A stretch of 5,747 nt of DNA from JBDSSS01 sp038224055 (lineage in GTDB: Bacteria; Actinomycetota; Actinomycetes; Actinomycetales; Dermatophilaceae), in NCBI GenBank assembly GCA_038224055.1, contig JBBRGO010000218.1, positions 1 to 5,747 of the forward strand, written 5' to 3'. Below, in pieces: positions 1-5,747 of this stretch. A program made the translations under genes and the position numbers. Every line of letters begins with the position of its first letter. The stretch's first letter is position 1. A model generated the notes under the pieces. It did no database searches and was not told where the DNA came from. It was given only the letters and a program-made list of their open reading frames with translations.

Positions 1-849
1 GTGGAGCAGGTCGTCGCCGTCGTCCCACCACGCGACGAGCCCGAGGTCGCGGACGGGCGCGAAGGCCGCCGCCCGGGTGCCGATGGCGATGTGGACGTGA
101 CCGCGCAGCACCTTGAGCCAGGCGGTGTACCGGGCCTGCGGACCCTGGTCGGCGGTGAGCCGCACGTGCCGGCCCGGACCGATGAGGTCGGTGAGCGCCC
201 GGTCAAGCCGGTCGACGTCGCGGTGGTCGGGCACGACGAGGACCGCCCCACGTCCCGCCGCCGCGGCCGTCGCCGCCGCCACCGCGAGCGCGGCGGGCCA
301 GTCCTGCTCCCGCGGCCGGGTGGGCAGCGCCGTCCACGCCGCCTCGGGTCCCTCCCCCTCCGCGATCCGCCGCAGCAGGGCCGGCCCCGCGGGGTAGGCC
401 ACCCACGGTCCGGCCTCGGGATGGTCGAGCGCGACGGGCGACTCGGGCGCCGCCGGCAAGTTGCGCTCCGCGGTGGCGTGGCGCTTGGGCACGGCGAGCC
501 GCAGGACGTCGCTCAACGTCCCGGCATACCGCTCGGCGACCTCTCGGCACAGGGCGAGGACCTCGGGGGTCAGGACCGGTTCGGGGCTGACCACCCGGCG
601 CAGCGGCTGGAGTCGGCCGTCGTGCTCGGGAGCGGCCCGGCGCCCGACGACGAAGCCGTCGAGGTCGCGCCCGGCGAAACGCACCTTGACCCGGGCCCCC
701 GGCACGGCCGTCTCGAGCAGGTCGTCGGGGACGGTGTACTCGAAGACGCGGTCGAGGTGGGCGAGCGGGGTCTCGACGACGACGGCAGCGACCGGGCCGG
801 TGCCCACCTGGGGTCCCGGTGCCGGCCGCCGCGTCGTCTCATCCCCCAC
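1..849 (-). CDS. priA: PriA-like primosomal protein N' (N-terminal 283 residues, cut by window edge)
   Basis: Replication-restart protein that in model bacteria recognises stalled forks and loads the replicative helicase. The frame is open from a GTG at 849 to the window edge with no stop. Residues about 20-125 look like the 3'-DNA-binding domain (HLDRVFEYTVP at 31-41, then GARVKVRFAGRDLDGFVVG at 51-69). The stretch PEPVLTPEVLALCREVAERY follows at 89-108. At 257-277 IGTRAAAFAPVRDLGLVAWW aligns with the IGTR..LF.P...LG.I segment of helicase PriA. The Walker A loop (GxTGSGKT) that should precede it is absent: residues 170-206 are Ala-rich with no Gly-Lys-Thr. The DEEH box position reads WDDGDD. 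This degenerate form is known in Actinobacteria, so it probably binds DNA without unwinding it. The gene starts 16 bp after metK and is probably co-transcribed. The start is uncertain: GTG 849 lies inside a CCCCC-AC-GGGGG inverted repeat and has no good ribosome site. GTG 807 (residue 15), with GGGA six bases upstream, is an alternative. Confidence 0.9.
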   Translation of the reverse strand, partial: MGDETTRRPAPGPQVGTGPVAAVVVETPLAHLDRVFEYTVPDDLLETAVPGARVKVRFAGRDLDGFVVGRRAAPEHDGRLQPLRRVVSPEPVLTPEVLALCREVAERYAGTLSDVLRLAVPKRHATAERNLPAAPESPVALDHPEAGPWVAYPAGPALLRRIAEGEGPEAAWTALPTRPREQDWPAALAVAAATAAAAGRGAVLVVPDHRDVDRLDRALTDLIGPGRHVRLTADQGPQARYTAWLKVLRGHVHIAIGTRAAAFAPVRDLGLVAWWDDGDDLLH

Positions 850-865
850 GGGGGCGAATCTAGCC

Positions 866-2086
<1,221 letters not shown>

Positions 2087-2090
2087 TGGC

Positions 2091-2097
2091 TCTCCCT
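2091..2097 (-). promoter_or_regulatory. Ribosome binding site of metK
   Basis: On the minus strand AGGGAGA ends four bases before the GTG at 2086. It is the most convincing Shine-Dalgarno sequence in the window together with that of mihF, and it fixes the metK start. Upstream in-frame codons are ruled out because the family N-terminus begins just before FTSESVTEGHPDK. Confidence 0.7.
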
Positions 2098-2122
2098 GTG
2101 GTGGGCGGGGTTGGGCGGCGTG

Positions 2123-2162
2123 GACGGGCATGGAACGGCGGCGACGGGCGTGGACCGGCGGC
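2123..2162. repeat. Two 20-bp direct tandem repeats in the metK leader
   Basis: The unit at 2123-2142 (GACGGGCATGGAACGGCGGC on the plus strand) is followed at once by 2143-2162 (GACGGGCGTGGACCGGCGGC). The two copies match at 18 of 20 positions. They lie between the coaBC stop and the metK ribosome site, outside any coding sequence. No third copy follows on either side. The role is unknown: a recent duplication, a protein-binding site with two-turn spacing, or leader RNA structure are all possible. Confidence 0.8.
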
Positions 2163-2165
2163 GAG

Positions 2166-2171
2166 AGTGTA
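2166..2171 (-). promoter_or_regulatory. Candidate -10 element of a metK promoter
   Basis: Minus-strand TACACT, just after the coaBC stop, fits the actinobacterial TAnnnT -10 pattern. It would place a transcript start near 2159 and a leader of about 70 bases. The best -35 at 17-18 bases upstream lies in the coaBC 3' end and matches the consensus only weakly (TGGAGC). It is a candidate because metK sits behind an 89-bp gap, the widest separation after rpoZ. Read-through from coaBC is the alternative. Confidence 0.3.
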
Positions 2172-2175
2172 GCCG

Positions 2176-3465
2176 TCAGCGCAACAGCTGCTCCACGACG
2201 TCCATGACGGCGCGCGCCACCGCGTCCTTGGACGCCGGGCCCACGGTAGCGACCTCGTCGCGGTCGCGGCGCAGCAGGTGGACGGTCGTGTCGTCGTGGC
2301 CGAACGTCAGGTCGCGGCCCACCTCGTTGACGACCTGCAGGTCGCTGCCCTTGCGCTCGAACTTCGCGCGGGCATGGTCCATCACGGAGCCGTCGGCGTC
2401 GCCGGTCTCCGCGGCGAAGCTGACGATGAGGGGTCGCGCGGTGCCGGCGTCGTCGCGGGCGCGGACGAGTCCGCGGACGATGTCCGGGTTCTCCACGAGG
2501 TCGAGGCGGAGCGCGCCGACGCCGTCCCCCCGGTCGGGTGACTTCTTGATCTTGCTCTCGCTCGCGCTCGCCGGACGGAAGTCGGCCGGGGCTGCGGCCA
2601 TCACGACGACGTCCGCGTCGGCGGCGGCCTCCTCGACGGCCTCCTTGAGCTCGAGGGTCGTCTCGACGGTCACGAGCTCGACGCCCTCGGGGACGGGCAG
2701 CGCGACGTTGGCGGACACGAGGGTGACCGAGGCCCCGCGGGCCACGGCCGCGCGCGCGATCGCGTAGCCCTGCTTGCCCGAGGACCGGTTGCCGAGGTAG
2801 CGCACCGGGTCGATCGGCTCCCGCGTCCCACCGGCCGACACGACGACCGCTCGTCCCTGGAGCGGGTATGCCGCGGGGGCCTCGTCCGCGGGCGCCGCTG
2901 CGTCGACGTCGGCGGGCGCCACGGGCGCCACGGCGGCCAGCGCAGCGGCATACAGCTCGGCGGGCTCGGGCAGGCGGCCGGCGCCGGTGTCCTTGCCGGT
3001 GAGCCGGCCCCGCGCCGGCTCGATGACGTGGACACCGCGGGCCCGCAGCGTCTCGACGTTGGCCCGGGTCGCGGCGTGCTCCCACATCTCGGTGTGCATC
3101 GCCGGGGCGAGCACGACCGGGCACCGGGCGGTGAGCAGGGTCGTCGTCAGCAGGTCGTCGGCCAGTCCGTGGGCGGCCCTGGCGATGACGTCGGCCGTCG
3201 CCGGGGCGACGACGACGAGGTCCGCCTCCTGGCCGATGCGCACGTGGGGCACCTCGTGGACCGAGGTCCACACGTCGGTGCTCACCGGCTTGCCCGACAG
3301 CGCCGCCCACGTGGGGGCGCCGACGAACCTCAGCGCGGCCGCGGTCGGCACGACGGTCACGTCGTGGCCGGCCTCGGTGAACAGCCGCAGCAGGGAGCAG
3401 GCCTTGTAGGCGGCGATCCCTCCGGTCACCCCGAGGACGACCCGCATCGGCTGCCGGGGTGCCAC
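2176..3465 (-). CDS. coaBC: Bifunctional phosphopantothenoylcysteine decarboxylase / phosphopantothenate-cysteine ligase
   Basis: Two consecutive steps of coenzyme A synthesis: the C-terminal CoaB half joins 4'-phosphopantothenate to cysteine using CTP, and the N-terminal CoaC flavoprotein half decarboxylates the product to 4'-phosphopantetheine. The protein has 429 residues. CoaC shows LGVTGGIAAYKA (11-22), the catalytic His74 in VPHVRI, the flavin-site VVVAPATAD (84-92), APAMHTEMW (120-128) and the substrate-clamp GKDTGAGRLPEP (157-168). An Ala/Pro linker spans about 178-200. CoaB shows SAGGTREPIDPVRYLGNRSS (210-229) and the lysine motif KIKK (305-308). Asn to His in the PxMNxxMW motif is, from memory, normal for Actinobacteria. 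One oddity is AAAPADFRP (290-298), where AAxVAD is expected. GTG 3465 lies 8 bp after the rpoZ stop; ATG 3447 (423 residues) is equally possible, as neither has a clear ribosome site. Confidence 0.97.
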   Translation of the reverse strand: MAPRQPMRVVLGVTGGIAAYKACSLLRLFTEAGHDVTVVPTAAALRFVGAPTWAALSGKPVSTDVWTSVHEVPHVRIGQEADLVVVAPATADVIARAAHGLADDLLTTTLLTARCPVVLAPAMHTEMWEHAATRANVETLRARGVHVIEPARGRLTGKDTGAGRLPEPAELYAAALAAVAPVAPADVDAAAPADEAPAAYPLQGRAVVVSAGGTREPIDPVRYLGNRSSGKQGYAIARAAVARGASVTLVSANVALPVPEGVELVTVETTLELKEAVEEAAADADVVVMAAAPADFRPASASESKIKKSPDRGDGVGALRLDLVENPDIVRGLVRARDDAGTARPLIVSFAAETGDADGSVMDHARAKFERKGSDLQVVNEVGRDLTFGHDDTTVHLLRRDRDEVATVGPASKDAVARAVMDVVEQLLR

Positions 3466-3473
3466 CGGGACGC

Positions 3474-3737
3474 TCAGACCTCGGTCGGCTCGGAGGTCAG
3501 CATCCGCTGGTTGATCTCGCGGAGCGCGATCGACAACGGCTTCTCGTGGACCTCGGTCTCGACGAGGGGGCCGACGTAGTCGAGCAGGCCCTCCTGCAGC
3601 TGGGAGTAGTACGCGTTGATCTGACGCGCGCGCTGCGCGGAGTAGATGACGAGCGCGTACTTGGAGTCAGCGACGGTCAGGAGGTCGTCGATCGGCGGGT
3701 TGGTGATGCCGATGGGGGCAGCCTTGGTACCGGACAC
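3474..3737 (-). CDS. rpoZ: DNA-directed RNA polymerase subunit omega
   Basis: Small RNA polymerase subunit that wraps the C-terminal tail of beta-prime and helps the core enzyme assemble. The product has 87 residues, close to other actinobacterial omegas. The family core is plain: NPPIDDLLTVADSKYALVIY (13-32) and SAQRARQINAYYSQL (33-47). These are followed by the acidic segment LLDYVGPLVETEVHEKPLSI (51-70) and ALREINQRML (71-80). The GTG at 3737 is the only reasonable start before this core. Only a weak GAGAG stands upstream as a ribosome site. It is separated from gmk by 86 bp containing a stem-loop and is followed after 8 bp by coaBC, so rpoZ and coaBC are likely co-transcribed. The order gmk-rpoZ is conserved well beyond Actinobacteria. 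Confidence 0.97.
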   Translation of the reverse strand: MSGTKAAPIGITNPPIDDLLTVADSKYALVIYSAQRARQINAYYSQLQEGLLDYVGPLVETEVHEKPLSIALREINQRMLTSEPTEV

Positions 3738-3782
3738 GGTGCTCTCGTTTCGTTCGTTGGCGTATGTGGCGGTGCTCTGGTC

Positions 3783-3808
3783 GTGCGCCAGGGGTGCTGG
3801 CGGCGCAC
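3783..3808 (-). other. Stem-loop in the gmk-rpoZ spacer
   Basis: On the minus strand GTGCGCC and GGCGCAC form a perfect 7-bp stem around a 12-base loop. An alternative pairing uses GCCAG with CTGGC plus the outer GTGC with GCAC, leaving a three-base bulge. It lies 15 bases beyond the gmk stop. No U-tract follows, so it is not a classical intrinsic terminator. It may be an RNA processing or stability element, or a weak attenuator between gmk and rpoZ. Confidence 0.4.
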
Positions 3809-3823
3809 ACGTCACGGCAGGAC

Positions 3824-4411
3824 TCACCCTTCGGCGCGTCCCGATCTCATCAATGATACGAGTTCTTCGCTGGCCCGACGAACGTCGTCGTTGACGACGA
3901 CCTCGTCGAACTCCGACCGGGCGGCCATCTCGGCCCGTGCGGACTCGAGACGGCGCTCCTGCTCGGACTCCTCCTCGGTGCCCCGACCGACGAGCCGGCG
4001 GACCAGCTCCTCCCAGCTCGGCGGCTCGAGGAAGACGAACAGCGCCTCGGGCCACGTGTGCCGGACCTGCCGGGCTCCCTGCAGGTCGATCTCGAGCAGG
4101 GCGTCCTGGCCGCTGCGGATGGCGCGCTCGACCGGCCCTCTCGGGGTGCCGTACTTCGCGGCGCCGTGGACGACGGCGTACTCGAGGAACTCGCCCGCCT
4201 CGACGAGGCGGTCGAACTCCTGGTCGTCGACGAAGTGGTAGTGCACGCCGTCGACCTCACCGGGGCGCGGTCGCCGGGTCGTCATCGACACCGAGAACCA
4301 CACGCCCGGGAAGTGGGTGCGCACGTAGGCCGCCATGGTGCCCTTGCCGACCGCCGTGGGACCCGCGAGCACGGTGAGACGTCCGCGACGTGGTGCCGCG
4401 CCGGCGGTCAC
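3824..4411 (-). CDS. gmk: Guanylate kinase
   Basis: Phosphorylates GMP (and dGMP) to GDP with ATP, an essential cytosolic step in guanine nucleotide supply and salvage. The product has 195 residues, within the usual range. The Walker A loop is LAGPTAVGKGT (15-25). The GMP-binding lid region contains SVSMTTRRPRPGEVDGVHYH (40-59), FLEYAVVHGAAKYGTP (75-90) and LLEIDLQGA (105-113). The phosphate-contacting arginine region ESEQERRLESARAEM (148-162) follows. The GTG start at 4411 overlaps the mihF stop as GTGA, which implies translational coupling. Its own ribosome site is weak (GAGAAG). The codons near the 3' end (about 3835-3865) are unusually A+T-rich for this genome, with GTA, TCA, TTG and AGA close together. 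Confidence 0.97.
   Translation of the reverse strand: MTAGAAPRRGRLTVLAGPTAVGKGTMAAYVRTHFPGVWFSVSMTTRRPRPGEVDGVHYHFVDDQEFDRLVEAGEFLEYAVVHGAAKYGTPRGPVERAIRSGQDALLEIDLQGARQVRHTWPEALFVFLEPPSWEELVRRLVGRGTEEESEQERRLESARAEMAARSEFDEVVVNDDVRRASEELVSLMRSGRAEG
3853..3882 (-). promoter_or_regulatory. Candidate rpoZ promoter inside the gmk 3' end
   Basis: Minus-strand TATCAT at 3858-3853 matches five of six bases of TATAAT and sits in an A+T-rich island of an otherwise very GC-rich gene. The hexamer 18 bases upstream, TTCGTC at 3882-3877, is a poor -35 match, which actinobacterial promoters often tolerate. A start near 3846 would give rpoZ a leader of about 110 bases containing the stem-loop. The rare codons forming the -10 suggest selection on the DNA, but chance cannot be excluded. 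Confidence 0.3.
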
Positions 4412-4725
4412 GGCTTCTCGAAACGTCGCAAGAGGGCCTCGACCTGGTTGGCGCCCAGGCCCCGGAGGCGGCGCGACTCGGCGATGCCGACCTGTTCCAT
4501 GATCGCCCGGGCCCGGACCCGACCCACCCCGGGCATCGACTCGAGCAGCTCGGTGACCTTCATCTTGCCGATGACGGGGTCGATCTTGCCGTCCTCGATG
4601 ACCTCGGACAGGGAACCGCTGGAGTACTTGAGGCGGTTCTTCACCGCGGCTCGCTCCCGTCGTGCCGCGGCGGCCTTCTCCAGGGCGGCAGCGCGCTGCT
4701 CGGGGGTGAGCGGGGGAAGGGCCAC
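4408..4725 (-). CDS. mihF: Actinobacterial integration host factor (mIHF)
   Basis: Nucleoid-associated DNA-binding protein, unrelated to the HU/IHF fold despite its name. It is essential in mycobacteria and able to bend or compact DNA. The product has 105 residues, matching the mature mycobacterial length. The N-terminus ALPPLTPEQRAAALEKAAAA (2-21) and the basic helix ARRERAAVKNRLK (21-33) are diagnostic. SLSEVIEDG (39-47) leads into IGKMKVTELLESMPGVGRVR (52-71), and RARAIMEQVGIAESRRLRGL (71-90) completes the helix-two-turn-helix DNA-binding region. The GTG at 4725 is chosen because family members begin at MALPPLTPEQR and because GAGGAG lies ten bases upstream. The frame is open further up to a GTG at 4800, but that extension is low-complexity and lies in the promoter-proximal leader. 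It overlaps gmk by four bases. Confidence 0.96.
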   Translation of the reverse strand: MALPPLTPEQRAAALEKAAAARRERAAVKNRLKYSSGSLSEVIEDGKIDPVIGKMKVTELLESMPGVGRVRARAIMEQVGIAESRRLRGLGANQVEALLRRFEKP

Positions 4726-4735
4726 GATGAAAGTT

Positions 4736-4741
4736 CTCCTC
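4736..4741 (-). promoter_or_regulatory. Ribosome binding site deciding the mihF start
   Basis: Minus-strand GAGGAG ends ten bases before the GTG at 4725. The spacing is slightly long but the match is strong. Together with the conserved protein N-terminus it favours the 105-residue product over the longer in-frame form from 4800. Confidence 0.6.
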
Positions 4742-4819
4742 GATGCCTGCGCGCGGGCGTCCGCGCCGGAGGGTTGACGGGGGCGTCCGGGGTCGGACAC
4801 CGATCATGCTGTTCTGCCG

Positions 4820-4849
4820 AACCTAGCGACCCGCGGGGCGGCGTCGCAA
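4820..4849 (-). promoter_or_regulatory. Promoter of mihF-gmk (primary sigma factor type)
   Basis: Minus-strand TTGCGA at 4849-4844 and TAGGTT at 4825-4820 are separated by 18 bases. This is a good housekeeping actinobacterial promoter (TTGnnA and TAnnnT). It lies between the lipoprotein stop and mihF, and the predicted start near 4813 gives a leader of about 88 bases. A short GTCCG/CGGAC inverted repeat with a four-base loop occurs early in that leader. It is the strongest promoter-like sequence in the window and would make mihF-gmk independent of pyrF. Confidence 0.6.
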
Positions 4850-4871
4850 CGCGGCCCTCATCCGGGGCCCG

Positions 4872-5402
4872 CTACGGGGTCGGGGCCACGCCACAGGTCC
4901 GGCCGGCGTGCGCGGCGATCGTCGCGCGCGCCCCGCGGAGCCGGTCGGTGGCCCCGGGCCGCGCGGTCGCGGCCCCCAGCGCCGCGGTCACCGCGAAGGC
5001 GATGAAGTCCCCCCAGGCGGGACGCACCTCCTCCGGGGCGACGTCCTGGATGCGCTGCAGGGCGGCAACCCCCCGCTGGACGGCCTCCCGGTCCGTCACC
5101 GCCCCGGAGAGGGCCGACAGCTCCCCCTGCTCCGCTTGCAGGGCCGCGCAGTAGGCCCCGTCGGACCCGCGGCCGGGACCGGAGGCGACGGGCGGGGAGG
5201 CGGGGCTCGGGTCGCTGGAGGTCGGGTCGCTGGAGGTCGGGTCGCTGGAGGTCGAGTCGCTGGAGGTCGGTCGGGTCACCTGCGTGGTGGGGGGCGCGCT
5301 GGGGGCGTTCCCGCCGCTCGAGCAGCCGCCGAGCAGGGTGAGGGCGGAGAGCAGCAACGCCACGCCCAGCGCGTGGCACGGCCCCGGGGCGCGCCGCGTC
5401 AT
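4872..5402 (-). CDS. Putative secreted lipoprotein of unknown function
   Basis: I do not recognise a named family. The product has 176 residues. It begins with a basic MTRRAPG, a hydrophobic stretch ALGVALLLSALTLL (11-24) and a lipobox LGGC with the lipidated Cys27. It is therefore expected to be exported and anchored to the outer face of the membrane. A low-complexity linker (28-80) includes TSSD repeats encoded by a 15-bp tandem repeat. The rest (81-176) looks like a small helical domain with two cysteines, Cys85 (AYCAAL) and Cys170 (RTCG), which could form a disulfide outside the cell. The segment VAPEEVRPAWGDFI (121-134) resembles the APxEIR..W pattern of many actinobacterial lipoproteins of unknown role. 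ATG 5402 gives a proper signal peptide; GTG 5441 is in frame upstream. No clear ribosome site is seen. It lies 70 bp after pyrF, inserted ahead of mihF, and ends in TAG. Confidence 0.75.
   Translation of the reverse strand: MTRRAPGPCHALGVALLLSALTLLGGCSSGGNAPSAPPTTQVTRPTSSDSTSSDPTSSDPTSSDPSPASPPVASGPGRGSDGAYCAALQAEQGELSALSGAVTDREAVQRGVAALQRIQDVAPEEVRPAWGDFIAFAVTAALGAATARPGATDRLRGARATIAAHAGRTCGVAPTP
5208..5267. repeat. Four 15-bp tandem repeats within the lipoprotein gene
   Basis: The plus-strand unit CGGGTCGCTGGAGGT is repeated exactly at 5208, 5223 and 5238. A fourth copy at 5253 differs by one base (CGAG for CGGG, turning Pro into Ser). Since the unit is five codons, gain or loss of copies keeps the frame and only lengthens or shortens the Thr-Ser-Ser-Asp-Pro linker between lipid anchor and domain. 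Copy number may vary between strains. Confidence 0.9.
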
Positions 5403-5452
5403 GGTGTCGACGAGTGCCCACAGGTGTCCACGGGTGTCCACGGGTGTCCACG
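5403..5452. repeat. 10-bp tandem repeat array between pyrF and the lipoprotein gene
   Basis: Three exact copies of GGTGTCCACG (plus strand) lie at 5423, 5433 and 5443. Two diverged units continue the same phase: AGTGCCCACA at 5413 and GGTGTCGACG at 5403. The array fills 50 of the 70 bp between the pyrF stop and the lipoprotein ATG and touches that start codon. The unit length is close to one turn of the helix, so a protein could contact all copies on one face. Simple slippage expansion is the null explanation. The array also creates several in-phase GTG codons. Confidence 0.9.
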
Positions 5453-5472
5453 TGATGACCCGGCCCGGCGGT

Positions 5473-5747
5473 TCAGCGCAGCGCGTCGGCAACGCGCTGC
5501 ACCTGGTCGACGAGGCGGCTGGGGTCGGGCCCGACCCCGAGGATCTCCCGGCTCGAGGAGGCGAGGACCTGACCGCGGGCGGCTCCGAACACCCGGTCGA
5601 GGTCGGCCGAGGTGCCGCCCTGGGCCCCGAACCCCGGCGCGAGGACCGGGGTGGCGGCCGTGACGAGGTCGAGACCGAGGTCCGCCACGGCCGGGCCGAC
5701 CGTCGCCCCGATGACCAGCCCCACGCTGCCGAGCTCACCGCGCTCGC
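5473..5747 (-). CDS. pyrF: Orotidine 5'-phosphate decarboxylase, class 2 (C-terminal 90 codons, cut by window edge)
   Basis: Last enzyme of UMP synthesis, decarboxylating orotidine monophosphate; cytosolic. Only the C-terminal third of the TIM barrel is present, so the catalytic Lys/Asp residues are outside the window. The visible part reads ELGSVGLVIGATV (near the window edge), then PVLAPGFGAQGGT, the glycine-rich phosphate-binding strand typical of the actinobacterial class 2 enzyme, then ASSSREILGVGPD. The conserved arginine in the last segment is expected to contact phosphate. The frame enters from the edge at codon 5745-5743 and ends in TGA at 5475-5473. In Actinobacteria pyrF normally closes a pyrimidine operon (carAB, pyrD) just ahead of mihF, which fits the order here. 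Confidence 0.93.
   Translation of the reverse strand, partial: ERGELGSVGLVIGATVGPAVADLGLDLVTAATPVLAPGFGAQGGTSADLDRVFGAARGQVLASSSREILGVGPDPSRLVDQVQRVADALR

Noticed and set aside
843..854. CCCCC-AC-GGGGG inverted repeat between metK and priA as a terminator
   Set aside because: A two-base loop is too tight, no U-tract follows, and the element contains the putative priA start.
2087..2175. SAM riboswitch ahead of metK
   Set aside because: The 89-bp gap is short, dominated by a 20-bp tandem repeat, and shows none of the conserved core elements of known SAM aptamers that I can recognise.
3447..3465. A firm choice between GTG 3465 and ATG 3447 for coaBC
   Set aside because: Neither start has a convincing ribosome site, so I kept the longer form and left the choice open.
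2293..3465. His in place of Asn in the CoaC PxMNxxMW motif (PAMHTEMW) as a sign of an inactive enzyme
   Set aside because: From memory the mycobacterial enzyme carries the same PAMHTEMW sequence and is active, so this is a lineage feature.
4726..4800. N-terminal extension of mIHF starting at GTG 4800
   Set aside because: The extra residues are low-complexity, the conserved N-terminus starts at 4725, and the good ribosome site is placed for 4725.
5403..5452. CRISPR array or replication iterons
   Set aside because: Units are 10 bp, contiguous and without spacers, so it is not CRISPR. The chromosomal housekeeping setting gives no support for a replication origin.

Overview
The window is a compact run of housekeeping genes from a high-GC actinobacterium. 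Third codon positions are almost always G or C, GTG starts are common, and the gene order pyrF - (small lipoprotein) - mihF - gmk - rpoZ - coaBC - metK - priA is the familiar actinobacterial nucleotide/cofactor cluster. The actinobacterial integration host factor mihF and a PriA without visible ATPase motifs also point to Actinomycetota. Protein style suggests Micrococcales (perhaps near Intrasporangiaceae), but that is an impression, not a measurement. All eight genes lie on the minus strand, so transcription runs from high to low coordinates.

Layout in the direction of transcription: the 3' end of pyrF (5747-5473, cut by the window edge); a 70-bp spacer largely filled by a 10-bp tandem repeat; an unrecognised secreted lipoprotein (5402-4872); a 146-bp gap with the best promoter of the window; mihF (4725-4408) overlapping gmk (4411-3824) by four bases; an 86-bp spacer with a stem-loop; rpoZ (3737-3474) followed 8 bp later by coaBC (3465-2176); an 89-bp gap with a 20-bp tandem repeat and a clear ribosome binding site; metK (2086-866); and, 16 bp on, the first 283 codons of priA (849-1, cut by the other edge). 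No stretch over 300 bases lacks a gene.

The genes join UMP synthesis (pyrF), GMP phosphorylation (gmk), RNA polymerase assembly (rpoZ), coenzyme A synthesis (coaBC), S-adenosylmethionine synthesis (metK), nucleoid architecture (mihF) and replication restart (priA). They form a growth-linked cluster rather than one pathway.

I found no mobile element, CRISPR array, RNA gene or new defence-like system. The items most worth a second look are three short tandem repeats (two in intergenic leaders, one coding for a Ser/Thr/Pro/Asp linker), the lineage-variable lipoprotein between pyrF and mihF, an A+T-rich rare-codon patch at the gmk 3' end that may hold an rpoZ promoter, an odd Val-to-Pro change in a CoaB motif, and the helicase-motif-free PriA.
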